A stretch of DNA of 64,000 nucleotides from Achatina immaculata. Lineage: Eukaryota > Mollusca > Gastropoda > Stylommatophora > Achatinidae. The position numbers and the translations under genes are program-made. Positions 34,865 to 45,150 of this stretch are shown here, in pieces. Where the stretch lies: positions 4,203,895-4,267,894 of the forward strand of contig CM019714.1 of NCBI GenBank assembly GCA_009760885.1. The letters are read 5' to 3'. The notes beneath the pieces were generated by a model. It saw nothing but the letters and a program-made list of their open reading frames with translations, did not search any database and had not been told where the DNA came from. The stretch's first letter is position 1. Each line of letters starts with the position of its first letter.

Positions 34865-36202
34865 TGAGAGAAGAACAAGGAGGATTTCGAAAAGGGAGAA
34901 GCTGCCTCGACCAGATCTTTACTCTAAGAATAATACTTGAAGAACATAACTGAAAAGCAGAAACCATTAAACCTGAACTTTATAGACTTTAAAAAGGCAT
35001 TTGATAGCATACACAGAGATTCACTGTGGAGAATTTTAAGACTATATAGAATACCATCTAAAATTATCAACATCATTAGGGATCTCTACAACGGATATGT
35101 TTGTGCAGTTAACACAGAAGAAGGAATGAGCGAATGGTTTCAGATTGAAACAGGCGTGAAACAAGGATGTATATTATCTCCATTGCTTTTTGGAATTGCC
35201 ATATACTTTATAAAGAAAAGATGCTGTACTAGTAAAACCGGCACTGATTTGGCACATGGGACCCAAATAGAAGATCTTGATTTTGCAGATGATATAACTC
35301 TTATCAGTGACAATGTGAAATCGATGCAGGAAAAAACAGATTCCCTGTCTTCCTTGGCTAACAAAATAGGTTTTGAAATTAACAAAGACAAAACAAAAAT
35401 TATGAAACTTCTCATTAACCAAGAAGGAAAAATATACGCAGAAGGAACAGCTGCTGATAAAGTAAACCAATCTACATACCTTGTCAGCTACAAAGACCAG
35501 GATAGTGAAACCAGGAAGGAAGTTAGAATTGCAAAAGCAGCACTGACCTTCAAGAATCTTAGAACATATGGAATTCAAAAGTTATAAGCACAAAAACCAA
35601 GATAAGATTATTCAATTCAAATATCCATCCTCATTTATGCATGTGAAAGCTGGAAAATAACTAAAGAAACAGACAAGAAATTAGACTTTTTTTAAAACAA
35701 ATGCCTCTGGAAAATACTTGGTATAAAATAGCTGGGTAAAGCTGGGGCGACCATCCCCAACCCAGCGCGTCACAGGTGGCGGATGGTGAAAGTCCTCCAG
35801 GTATGGAGGATCCCTGTGAATAAGGATTTACCCAAATAAGCAGGCGCGGACCAACTGGCGGTAGACTCAGAGAGCGAGGTGGGGTAGTAGGTGGCTCTAC
35901 TACTCCTATAAAGTGCCTCATGTGCTCAGTAAATGGAATACCAGGCGGGTCAAAGGCGCCTTAAAACCTCTCACTCCTGCTGCCTTGCAGGTAGGACAGG
36001 GAGTCCAAATGCTAGTGAAGAGTCCGTACACAAACCGGCAGAAGGCACGGGGAAACCACTGTTGTAGCTCCCAAAAACAATTATGCTTATTCGGAGTAAT
36101 AGATTTATCATGAACGACGTTAATGGATGTTCCTCTGGAACAGCCTCGTCCGGTAGGTCAGCTCACGAGCCACAAGTGAGGCCAGATCGTCATCAAGCTA
36201 CT

Positions 36203-37087
36203 GGTGGCAAAACTAACAAGTTCAAAATAGCAACATGGATTCCAGGCCGGAAAATTAGAAAATGTAAAGAGGGAAATGGAAAGGATGAAGATCAACATTT
36301 TAGGAATGAGTGAAGTTAGATGGATAGGTGCAGGGAAGATAAACTCTGATAAATATACAGTAATATATTCAGGAAGTGAGAAACATGAACGAGGAGTAGG
36401 AATAATATTTGACGAACAAACAGCAAGGACAATTATAGGATATTTGAACATCTCGGACCGAGTCCTGCTAGCCCAACTGAAAGGACGACCAGTAAACATA
36501 AATATTATACAACTGTACGCTCCAACATCTGAAAGTTCTGAAGAAGATGTACAGCTACTTTATAATGACATAGAGACAGCCCTAAAACACACAAAGTCAC
36601 ATGAAGTTACCACAGTCATGGGACATTTTAATGCCAAAGTTGGTAAAGGAAGAACTTCAGACATCGCTGGTGACTATGGACTGGAGGAGAGGAATGACAG
36701 AGGTTATAAATTAATTGAATGGGCAAGAATACATAGCATGGTTGTAGGAAACACCTGGTTTAAACAACATCCTCGAAGACTGGCAACGTGGTGCAGCCCA
36801 GACAAAAAACTTTTAACCAGATAGACTACGTATTAATCAACAAACAATTCCGGAATGCATTACTGACAACAAAAACCATGCCAGGAGCCGACTGCAATAG
36901 TGACCATGACCCACTCTGTGGAAAAGTTAGAATAAAGCTAAAGAAAGCAGGCAGAAAAGTGAGAAACATCAAACTGAATACAGAACTCCTTAAAAATGAT
37001 CCAGAACTGCGAGAACAATACAAAGTTATTGTAACAAAAAGATACAATGCAATAGCAAAGATAAATAGTATAGATGAACAATGGTAA
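36203..37087 (+). pseudogene. APE-type endonuclease domain of element 2 (frameshifted)
   Basis: Motifs in order: NKFKIATW (start of the fold), ILGMSEVRWIGAGK (catalytic Glu region), NIIQLYAPTSESSEED, VMGHFNAKVG, NTWFKQHPRRLATW, then after a frameshift in an A-run near 36810 NQIDYVLINKQ and CNSDHDPLCGK (SDH catalytic motif). The usual GDFNAKVG has His in place of the catalytic Asp (about 36618-36641), which should abolish cleavage. The strand, order and spacing match LINE endonucleases that nick target DNA. The first frame break lies near 36250. Confidence 0.85.
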
Positions 37088-37270
37088 AATGTTAAGAGAT
37101 TCTATCCACCAAACTGTTAAGGAGATAACACCACCAAAAACACAAGCCCCTAAAAATAAATGGATGACAGACGACATCTTAGGACTGATGGACAAGAGGA
37201 GGAGAAGTAAAAATAACCAAGAAAAACATAGCAAGATGAAATAAGACGCAAATGCAGAGAAGCAAAGGAA

Positions 37271-38839
37271 GTGTGGTTAAATGAACAGTGCAGACAAATA
37301 GAGGACTCTCATAATAAAGACAGCAGAAACATGCACAAACGAATTAGTGAACTCACAGGCAGGAAGACAAAATATACCACAGGATGCCTGAAATCAAAAG
37401 AAGGTAAAATGTTAATGGGAAAAGAAGGCATTGTGAACAGGTGGACAGAGTACACCGGTGAGCTATATGGAGGAGAAAGACCAGAATTAACACCAGATAC
37501 TGAAAACTGTGATGGACCACCAATACTTGAAGATAAAATCATAGATGCCATCAAACACATGAAGAAAGGAAAAGCGACTGGGCCTGATAATATAACAATA
37601 GAAGAAATAGAGAAACTAGAGGAGACAGGAATAAAAATAATAACCAAGTTACTGAATGACATTTACAAAAGTGATTATATTCCCAGTGACCTGATTAAAT
37701 CCACGTTTATAGCACTACCAAAGAAACCAGGTGCAAAGGAATGTGATGACCATCGGACTATCAGCCTCTCATGTCACATAACGAAGCTACTTCTGAGAAT
37801 AATTATGAGAAGAACAAGGAAAAAGATAAAAATGGAAATAGCAGATGAACAGTTTGGATTTGTTGAAGGAAAGGGAACACACAATGCCATTTATGCTTTA
37901 CGAACACTAACAGAAAGAGCTTTAGAAGTACAGAAAGATCTCTACTTATACTTCATTGATTACACCAAGGCATTCGACAAGGTGAAACATAATGAAATTA
38001 TTAAAATGCTTGAAGACATCAATATAGATGGCAAAGACCTGAGGATTGTAAAACATCTATACTGGCAGCAAGAAGTAGCAGTTCGAGTTGAAAACAGAAC
38101 TGGAAAATATCAACCTATAAAACAAGGGGTGCAAAAAGGATGTGTACTATCTCCAGACCTTTTTTCTCTGTATAGCGAGAATATTCTAAGAACGATCATC
38201 ACAGAACCAGGCATAAAAATTGGAGGATGCAATATTAACAACCTTCGGTATGCTGACGACACAGTACTGATAGCTGAGAACCAACAAGACCTGCAAAATC
38301 TCTTGGATAAAGTCGCCAAAGAAAGTGAACAGAAAGGCCTTACTTTGAACATCAAAAAGACAGAGACTATGGTTATATCTAAGAAACAGAATCCACCAGC
38401 ATGCAGTATAAAATTAAACGGAACTATTCTAAAGCAGGTGCAGAAATTCAAATACCTTGGAGCAGTAATAACTTCAGATGAGAAATGCAGAACAGAAATT
38501 AGGAACAGAATAGGCCAAGCAAAGACTGCATTTCAGAGAATGAGAAACATATTAGCTAGCACATCTTTATCAATGAATGTTAGAAAACGAGTCCTAAAAT
38601 GCTATACTGAACCTATCTTGTTATATGGAAGTGAATCATGGACAATAGGCAGGTCTGCACAAAAATCATTGGAAGCAGCAGAAATGTGGTTTATTAGAAG
38701 AATGTTGCGAATCCCCTGGACAGCAAAAATAACTAATGAAGAATGTATGAGAAGAGCTGGAGAGACAAAAAATCTTGTCAAAAATAAGAGAGAGACAATG
38801 TACTTTCATAGGACATGCAATGAGAAGGGGGGGTATTGA
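37271..38839 (+). pseudogene. Reverse transcriptase ORF of element 2 (522 codons, C-terminus frameshifted)
   Basis: The longest uninterrupted protein-like frame in the window. Motifs: KKGKATGPDNITIEEI (about residues 98-113), IPSDLIKSTFIALPKKPG, EQFGFVEGKGTHNAI, LYFIDYTKAFDKV (motif A, about 225-237), QGVQKGCVLSPDLF (motif B, about 285-298), LRYADDTVLIA (motif C, YADD at about 327-330), FKYLGAVITSDEKC, LLYGSESWTI and WFIRRMLRIPW. The catalytic Asp residues are intact. A frameshift near 38810 moves the tail (GHAMRRGGIENIITTGKIEG, then RGRPREMILGSLTGW) into another frame up to about 39020. The enzyme would copy its own RNA onto nicked DNA. With the endonuclease broken, this copy is a fossil. 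Confidence 0.9.
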
Positions 38840-39017
38840 AAATATTATAACAACAGGAAAAATAGAAGGAAGAAGATGAAGAGGAAGACCAAGAGAAATG
38901 ATACTGGGCAGTCTGACAGGATGGTGTGAGAGGAGATCACCAACTGAACTGATGGCCTGCATGAAGGTTCGGGTACTCTGAAGAAGCATAATAGCCAACG
39001 CCAGTCGGCACGGCACC

Positions 39018-39018
<1 letters not shown>

Positions 39019-39077
<59 letters not shown>

Positions 39078-39097
39078 CGATGACGATGATGATGATG
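39019..39097 (+). repeat. TGATGA tail of element 2
   Basis: About 26 triplets of TGA with a few CGA interruptions, directly followed by the target-site duplicate. Confidence 0.95.
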
Positions 39098-39408
39098 ATA
39101 AAATGGAACGAATTCAAGAACAACGCAGAGACAGGTGAGCAAACAACAACCCATCTCATGGCTGATCAGAAAAAGAAGATGGAGATGTAGGCTATGTGAT
39201 GAGAAGAAACAATCAGAGAATCCCAAAACAAGCTATCAGGTGGAGCACAACAGGGCGAAGAAAAAGAGGTCGATCACGTGAAACTCTAAAGAGGACATTG
39301 TTAAGAGAAGCCAGTTTAGTGGCCATTACATCCCTTGGTGAGGTTGAAAGACTCGCCGAGAACAGGAAAACTTGTCAAACTACTATGCGAGCCCTATGTG
39401 ACGTTTAG

Positions 39409-39590
39409 CGGCACAGGAAGGATGCAATATGTAAGATCTTAAAATAAGAATTTTTTTCACATATGGCGTGCCAGGTCATGCGTAACCAGACGGAGTGAAG
39501 TGACCTAATTCTCTGCCAGCCGCTGTCAGATTTATTTTCTCAACAATTAAGTGTTCCTGTACTCCGCTCAAAGCTCACAGCCTTCAATTA
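39409..39590. other. Element 1 3' flank, no gene seen
   Basis: May include the element 1 3' UTR up to about 39450. Nothing else is recognised. Confidence 0.4.
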
Positions 39591-39925
39591 CTGCAACAGT
39601 GCCCTGTATCTAATCATTATCCGGGAAGTGCCCTTTATCTAATCATTATCCGGGAAGTGCCTTGTATCTGTAAGAACGTAGATTTACTGTCCTTTGTGAC
39701 ACGCTTCTGACCACTTCCTGTATGTAAGAAAGTCTTTTGTGACACGCCCACTGACCACTTCCTGTATGTAAGAAAGTCTTTTTTGTGACACGCCCACTGA
39801 CCACTTCCTGTATGCAAGAACTTTTAGAGTCGTCTTTTGTGACACGCCTTCTGATCAGTTCCTGCGTGTAAGAAATTTTAGAGTTGCTGTTCTTTGTGAC
39901 ACGCCCTCTGACCACTTCCTGGCCT
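39591..39925. repeat. 29-bp and ~57-63-bp minisatellites
   Basis: Three units ending atctaatcattatccgggaa (39600-39665), then five units containing gtgacacgcccactgaccac and ttcctgtatgtaagaa (39680-39925) with variable insertions after agaa. Confidence 0.85.
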
Positions 39926-40438
39926 ATGTTTGTGTTTACAAGCCCAGCAATGTCTGCCTAATGCCAAACATCTTTGATCTTTGTGTGCTGTTTTTCCCTA
40001 CTTTCTAGTTTATACCACTCTGGCCTAAAGTTGTATAGTGCTCACGGTGCCATGCTGTACTTCTGGCCAGAATACACTAATGTAGACTCTTGACTGTCAT
40101 GTTATACTCTTGCTTTGAGTACACATATATAGACTGTCGCGTTGCACTTTTGTCTAGGACAGCACTCCAAAAACTTACATCCAACTATTTTTTTGTTAAA
40201 CCTGACATTTTGTTTCGTTTCCATGAGGCTGCATCAAGCAGCGATAGTTTTTACAGGTCCTCCTTCAAAAATATCCCCCCTGCCAATCACTGTTTGTTAA
40301 AATCATCAGAAAGCTGGCCTCGTTAATACACTTAAGTGTCTTTCTCTCTATCAACAAACACACTTGGAGATACTTAAGACACACTGCCTGTGTATACCTG
40401 CACACTTTCCCGCCTCTGGATTTCTCGCACATTCTCGC
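39926..40438. other. Unique stretch without a recognisable gene
   Basis: About 510 bp with short ORFs only. I see no domain, repeat or RNA gene. Confidence 0.5.
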
Positions 40439-40628
40439 GAGAAGCTGTTGAGATTCTCTGATATAAAAAGTGATTGAAGAAAATCTGTTGAGATTCTCTG
40501 ATATAAAAAGTGATTGAAGAAAATCTGTTGAGATTCTCTGATATAAAAAGTGATTGAAGAAAATCTGTTGAGATTCTCTGATATAAAAGGTGATTGAAGA
40601 AAATCTGGTGAGTTTCTCTGATACAAAA
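40439..40628. repeat. 40-bp minisatellite
   Basis: Between four and five units containing gttgagattctctgatataa, the last two slightly changed (aaaagg, ggtgagttt). Confidence 0.9.
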
Positions 40629-40729
40629 CTTGGACATGTAAGACTCTCTCGCCATTCATTCTCATCACAGTCGTCTACTTGTTCCTCTCCTGCCTTCTCA
40701 TCAACCTTCTCATCCTTTTCCCTGTCCTT

Positions 40730-41105
40730 CACTCTATCTTGTCCTTCGCCCCACTTTGTCCTTCACCCCATCTTGTCCTTCACCCCATCGTGTCCTTCAC
40801 CCCATCTTGTCCTTCACCCCACTTTATCCTTTACCCCACTTTGTCCTTCACCCCATCTTGTCCTTCACCTCATTTTGTCCTTCACCCCACTTTATCCTTT
40901 ACCCCACTTTGTCCTTCACCCCATCTTGTCCTTCACCTCACTTTGTCCTTCATCCCATCTTGTCCTTCACCCCACTTTGTCCCTCACTCCATTTTGTCCT
41001 TTACCCCACTTTGTCCTTCACCCCATCTTGTCCTTCACCTCACTTTGTCCTTCATCCCATCTTGTCCTTCACCCCACTTTGTCCCTCACTCCATTTTGTC
41101 CTCCA
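40730..41105. repeat. 17-bp C/T-rich minisatellite
   Basis: About 22 units of ccttcaccccatcttgt-type sequence. Variants recur in larger blocks of about 110 bp (for example 40930-41037 and 41039-41105). Three frames stay open (119-184 codons) for lack of stops. Confidence 0.9.
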
Positions 41106-41127
41106 CTGTTGCTGAGGCCCAATGTGT

Positions 41128-41620
41128 CAATCAAATATCAATAGAACAAATTATACAGATGTCAGCATATACCGATAGAACAAATTATACAGATGTCAGC
41201 ATATACCGATAGAACAAATTATACAGATGTCAGCATATACCGATAGAACAAATTATACAGATGTCAGCATATACCGATAGAACAAATTATACAGATGTCA
41301 GCATATACCGATAGAACAAATTATACAGATGTCAACATATACCGATAGAACAAATTATACAGATGTCAGCATATACCGATAGGACAAATTATACAGATGT
41401 CAGCATATACCGATAGAACAAATTATACAGATGTCAGCATATACCGATAGAACAAATTATACAGATGTCAACATATACCGATAGAACAAATTATACAGAT
41501 GTCAGCATATACCGATAGAACAAATTATACAGATGTCAGCATATACCGATAGAACAAGTTATACAGATCTCAACCACGTATGGATAGAACACGTTATACA
41601 GATGTCAACCAAATATTGAT
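41128..41620. repeat. 34-bp minisatellite
   Basis: About 14 units containing gaacaaattatacagatgtc followed by agcatataccgata. Only scattered single-base variants occur until the last two, which are diverged. Confidence 0.95.
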
Positions 41621-42100
41621 AGAACAAGTTATACAGATGTTGTTCAACAAAACAGTGCTACAAAAATGGCTGTCATAAAATGTGGATTTACCATCCAGAA
41701 AAAAACAATCTGAGACGATAAGTGCCAAAAGAAAAAAAGGGAAACAGAAAAAAAAGTGTGTACACATACAACAGATAAATACAAGAAAGTACCAACCAGA
41801 CAACAGGAGAAATGTGGGATATTGTGGATCAACTTTTGACAGGTAAATGTCAGAAAATGCGTCAGATCGTGAGTACAAGGAGAACTGGCCTGATTTCTTG
41901 GATGCGAGCAGCCAAATCCACTACAGCCATTAGCTTATATCGGACGCATCTAGTTTCGATCGCACCACATGGATGCAGTCTGGCAAACTGTGCTTGCAGC
42001 AGAAAGTTTTAGTACACACGTCCGAAAGTTTGTTGTTTCTTCCCACGCTAGGTTACATGTCGCCCCTGCTAGGTCTACCTGTCCTAGTCTACGAGAGAGT
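41621..42100. other. Unique stretch without a recognisable gene
   Basis: About 480 bp. A 94-codon minus ORF (41878-41594) is Cys/Phe-rich and resembles nothing I know. I do not call a gene. Confidence 0.45.
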
Positions 42101-42104
42101 CAGG

Positions 42105-42408
42105 TGTCATTTTATCATCACATGCAGGTTTCTGGTGTGTCATTTTATCATCACATGGAAGTTTCTGATGTGTCATTTTATCATCACATGCAGGTTTCTG
42201 ATGTGTCATTTTACCATCACTTGGAAGTTTCTGATGTGTCATTTTATCATCACATGCAAATGTCTGATGTGTCATTTTATCATCACATGCAAATTTCTGA
42301 TGTGTCATTTTATCATCACATGCAAATTTCTGATGTGTCATTTTATCATCACATGCAAATTTCTGATGTGTCATTTTATCATCACATGCAAGTTTCTGAT
42401 CTGTGCCA
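42105..42408. repeat. 33-bp minisatellite
   Basis: Nine units of gtgtcattttatcatcacatg plus a variable caaatttctgat/gaagtttctgat/caggtttctgat. The multiple-of-three length gives passive ORFs on both strands (minus: MTHQKFACDDK). Confidence 0.95.
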
Positions 42409-42493
42409 TTCTTGAGCCAGCATCTCCTTGTAGTCTGTTTACGCGAACAGTTAGTACATAAGTATATAAAACTAAATATATCATACTTCTAAA

Positions 42494-42754
42494 GTAAAAA
42501 GGTAAAGGTAATCCTGCCACGTCTTAGAGGCACATAGAGATATGGTGTTAGTGCCCATATTTTCCTTGACCTGTGAGCACACTAGAGGGTGATATGGTCA
42601 GTATCACGCCTGGCCGGCTTTCTTTCCCCAACTCCAGAAGAAGTCGGCTACCCATTTCTACAGCTGGGTGACTGGGGTGCCTCTGGTCAGATTCGAACCC
42701 CCGACCTTCGCCATGAGAGACCAGTGCACCAACCACTTCGCCACTCAGACACCC
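42494..42754 (-). mobile_element. tRNA-derived SINE, minus strand (copy 1)
   Basis: On the minus strand the element starts gggtgtctgagtggcgaagt. It has a polymerase III A box around tggcgaagtgg (42731-42746) and a B box ggttcgaatc (42690-42699), then a body with cagtcacccagctgtagaaa and a tail ggcaggattacctttacc. The 14-bp target duplication atcatacttctaaa/atcatacttgtaaa (42480-42493 and 42755-42768) has one mismatch. It is not a functional tRNA gene, as no cloverleaf 3' half is present. Confidence 0.9.
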
Positions 42755-42757
42755 ATC

Positions 42758-42945
42758 ATACTTGTAAACCAGTCCCAAATCATTTTAACGGCCCCAACCA
42801 CAGAGAGAACTCTGATTGTCTTGTAACAACCATAAAACAATGTTCCTCTAATGACAGAAGCTTCCTAGCGCCTGAGAACTGCTACATACAGGAATATGGG
42901 ACGCTAAAACCACATGACTTGAACTCGAAATTCAGCTGTATTTAA
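42758..42945 (+). mobile_element. Penelope-like element, GIY-YIG C-terminal remnant
   Basis: The plus frame gives KPVPNHFNGPNHRENSDCL, TTIKQCSSND and YIQEYGTLKPHDLNSKFSCI, ending at a stop (42943-42945). The order 'HFN-x-PNH ... IEQ-like ... WI-x-x-x-GTL-x-P-x-GLN' is the C-terminal end of the GIY-YIG endonuclease of Penelope-like retroelements. The start is lost at or before the SINE target site. The following 3' UTR is C/T-rich and contains a Penelope-type motif (43467-43491). Identification rests on this short stretch. Confidence 0.6.
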
Positions 42946-43115
42946 AACATTCCCCTTCTCCACAATCATATTCCCTCTGTACCAAGTCCCACCCCTTCCT
43001 CACCTGCAACACATATTTTCATATCCTCCCCACCGCATTAGGTTACTAACCCTCCACCCCAACAACATTCAGCTGTTCCACCCACCCTTCTCTCTGCCAG
43101 GTTAACACTGTATCA

Positions 43116-43256
43116 CCTGCCCCCTCTCTCTCTCTTCTCTCTCTCCTCTCTCTCTCCCTCTCTCTCTCTCCTCTCCCTCTCCCTCTCTCTCTCCCTCTCT
43201 CTCTCCCCTCTCTCTCCTCTCTCTCTCCTCTCTCTCTCTCTCCTCTCTCTCTCCTT
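43116..43256. repeat. CT-rich microsatellite
   Basis: Irregular CTCTCTC/CCCTCTC tract inside the presumed Penelope-like 3' UTR. Confidence 0.9.
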
Positions 43257-43466
43257 TCCGTAGTCCCTACCCCCTCTTTACTATCACACAACTCAAGCCT
43301 CCATTTAAACATTCCCACCACTCCACAACTCGCACACCTGGACACAGCTTCTTACAAGTCACAGCCAAGTGCTCTATTTTCTTTTCTTCACTATTTGTTG
43401 CACATCATTCTTGCGAATGTATATTTTATCTTCCTTCCCTACTTCTTTCTCCTGTGTGTTCTTGTA

Positions 43467-43491
43467 TGATGAAGGTTCACCCCGAAACGTC
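43467..43491 (+). ncRNA. Hammerhead-like core motif (candidate)
   Basis: The string tgatgaagg, then ttcacccc, then gaaacgtc resembles the TGATGA ... CGAAAC-GTC core that recurs in Penelope-like terminal repeats and hammerhead ribozymes. The usual C before TGATGA is A here and stem II pairs weakly, so activity is doubtful. An attaataaag signal follows at 43511. Confidence 0.35.
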
Positions 43492-43542
43492 AAAACTGTG
43501 CGCTCGTTAAATTAATAAAGATCTTCCTAGTTTTGTTTTTCT

Positions 43543-44182
43543 TAGTTTATACATCATGTCTGCCTGTCCTAGTCTTTTGTGTTAGTTTATACATCATGTC
43601 TGCCTGTCCTAGTCTTTTGTGTTAGTTTATACATCATGTCTGCCTGTCCTAGTCTTCTGTGTTAGTTTATACATCATGTCTGCCTGTCCTAGTCTTCTGT
43701 GTTAGTTTATACATCATGTCTGCCTGTCCTAGTCTTCTGTGTTAGTTTATACATCATGTCTGCCTGTCCTAGTCTTCTGTGTTAGTTTATACATCATGTC
43801 TGCCTGTCCTAGTCTTTTGTGTTAGTTTATACATCATGTCTGCTTGTCCTAGTCTTCTGTGTTAGTTTATACATCATGTCTGCCTGTCCTAGTCTTTTGT
43901 GTTAGTTTATACATCATGTCTGCCTGTCCTAGTCTTTTGTGTTAGTTTATACATCATGTCTGCCTGTCCTAGTCTTCTGTGTTAGTTTATACATCATGTC
44001 TGCCTGTCCTAGTCTTTTGTGTTAGTTTATACATCATGTCTGCTTGTCCTAGTCTTTTGTGTTAGTTTATACATCATGTCTGCTTGTCCTAGTCTTTTGT
44101 GTTAGTTTATACATCATGTCTGCCTGTCCTAGTCTTTTGTGTTAGTTTATACATCATGTCTGCTTGTCCTAGTCTTCTGTGT
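43543..44182. repeat. 40-bp satellite, sixteen units, no indels
   Basis: Exactly 640 bp. The unit contains tagtttatacatcatgtctg and then cctgtcctagtcttctgtgt. Only two positions vary (ctgcCtg/ctgcTtg and cttCtg/cttTtg). Confidence 0.95.
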
Positions 44183-44261
44183 TGTTACTGCTTGACATTA
44201 ATTGTTACAATATTTCAAGTTAGCAAAACTGTGTAGGTTGGAGGAAGCGGGAGAGTGAGAC

Positions 44262-44599
44262 AGAGAGAGAGAGAGAGGGAGTGCGCTGAGGGAGAGTGCG
44301 CTGAGAGAGAGTGCGCTGAGAGAGAATGCGCTAAGAGAGAGTGCGCTGAGAGAGAGTGTGTGTGTGTCGAGCAAGAGTGCGCTGAGAGAGAGAGGGAGTG
44401 CGCTGAGAGAGAGGGAGTGAGCTGAGAGAGAGAGGGAGTGCGCTGAGAGAGAGTGCGCTGAGAGAGAATGTGTGCAGAGCGAGAGTGCGCTGAGAGGGAG
44501 CGCGCTGAGATGGAGAGTGTGTGCTGAGACAGCGCGTTGAGAAAGTGCGTTGAGAAAGTGCGCTGAGAGGAAAAGAGAGTGCACTGGGAGAGCGAGAGA

Positions 44600-44640
<41 letters not shown>
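44262..44640. repeat. Purine-rich GAGAGAGTGCGCTGA repeat
   Basis: Imperfect units of gagagagtgcgctga interspersed with GA runs. The minus strand gives Ser/Leu/His-rich ORFs (up to 280 codons) that I reject as genes. The tract ends in (GA)n at 44605-44640. Confidence 0.85.
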
Positions 44641-44641
<1 letters not shown>

Positions 44642-44816
44642 CTGGACGCTTGACTGAGAAATCTTAAGAAACACTTATCTATTTCACACCCGCCGCAGAA
44701 ACATGAGCTAAGCTCTGTGTGACAAAAGCCACGTGAAATACGTCCTGTGTCACAAGATGGCGACCGCGTGACATGCTGGGAAACTGACCAGGTAAACCAT
44801 AAATCACATATAACAT

Positions 44817-45033
44817 AGCCAGAAAAAAAAAGGTAATCCTGCCATAACTTAGAGCCATATAGGGGATATGATGTCAGCGTCCGGACCGTAGGGAGTGATG
44901 TGGTCAGCAACATGCCTGGTCGCCACAAGAAGTCCAGTACCTCTTCTACAGCTGAGTGACTGGGGCGCCTCCGCCCGGATTCGAACCCCCGACCTTGGAC
45001 ATGAGAGGCTGCAGACTTGGTCACCCAGACGCC
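44817..45033 (-). mobile_element. tRNA-derived SINE, minus strand (copy 2)
   Basis: Minus strand: degenerate A-box region tgggtgaccaagtctgcag, perfect B box ggttcgaatcc (44978-44988), body with cagtcactcagctgtagaa, tail ggcaggattacctttt. The target duplication is catataacat (44807-44816 and 45034-45043), 10 bp without mismatch. It is the same family as 42494-42754 but clearly diverged and about 40 bp shorter. Confidence 0.9.
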
Positions 45034-45150
45034 CATATAACATGACACGACAGCCATAATTACCAGGCGCAGGGAGACATTTAAAAATAGGTCACGAGGA
45101 CGGGCATTAAGAAAGGTTCTTCATTTTAGAAGAAGACGAGCACGCAGATA

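Larger units (their letters stand above)
32865..34970. repeat. ~2.1-kb segmental duplication, copy 2
   Basis: Matches 25164-27252 with small differences. This copy keeps the LINE continuation to the right, so it preserves the older arrangement. Confidence 0.9.
35730..39097 (+). mobile_element. RTE-like LINE element 2, near full-length, inactivated
   Basis: A 3,368-bp element bounded by the 7-bp direct repeat ataaaat (35723-35729 and 39098-39104), inserted in element 1. The order is: 5' UTR (35730-36190), apurinic-like endonuclease, reverse transcriptase, C-terminal tail, then a 3' (TGA/TGATGA)n run (39019-39097). Endonuclease and RT both on one strand, absence of RNase H and a triplet tail suit the RTE group; a tree would be needed to be certain. 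Frameshifts near 36250, 36815, 37085-37270 and 38810 and one endonuclease substitution make it non-autonomous now. Confidence 0.85.
33958..39408 (+). mobile_element. LINE element 1, split by two later insertions
   Basis: Three pieces belong together: 33958-34223, 34865-35729 and 39105-39408. The first carries TAEMLKAIISDN, IFNKIWKEEKVPS-like and VILNRIKDVVDVAM sequence (RT start). The second carries REEQGGFRKGRSCLDQIFTL, NFIDFKKAFDSIHRD (motif A), TGVKQGCILSPLLF (motif B) and EDLDFADDITLIS (motif C, intact FADD). The third carries MRRNNQRIPKQAIRW and GRRKRGRSRETLKRT and ends in ALCDV-stop at 39408. Frameshifts occur near 34948 and 35587. Removing the two inserts with one copy of each target duplication rejoins VAM-REEQ and LGIK-W in frame. 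It has an APE-type LINE ORF2 layout; the clade was not assigned. The endonuclease is missing. Confidence 0.8.

Noticed and set aside
38666..39226. Poly-His minus-strand ORF
   Set aside because: Antisense of the TGATGA tail of element 2.
42690..42750. Functional tRNA gene
   Set aside because: A and B boxes are present, but the acceptor and anticodon stems do not close, and the target duplications and SINE body show a retroposed element.
44215..45057. 280-codon Ser/Leu/His-rich minus ORF
   Set aside because: Runs through a GA-rich microsatellite and across a SINE; no domain.
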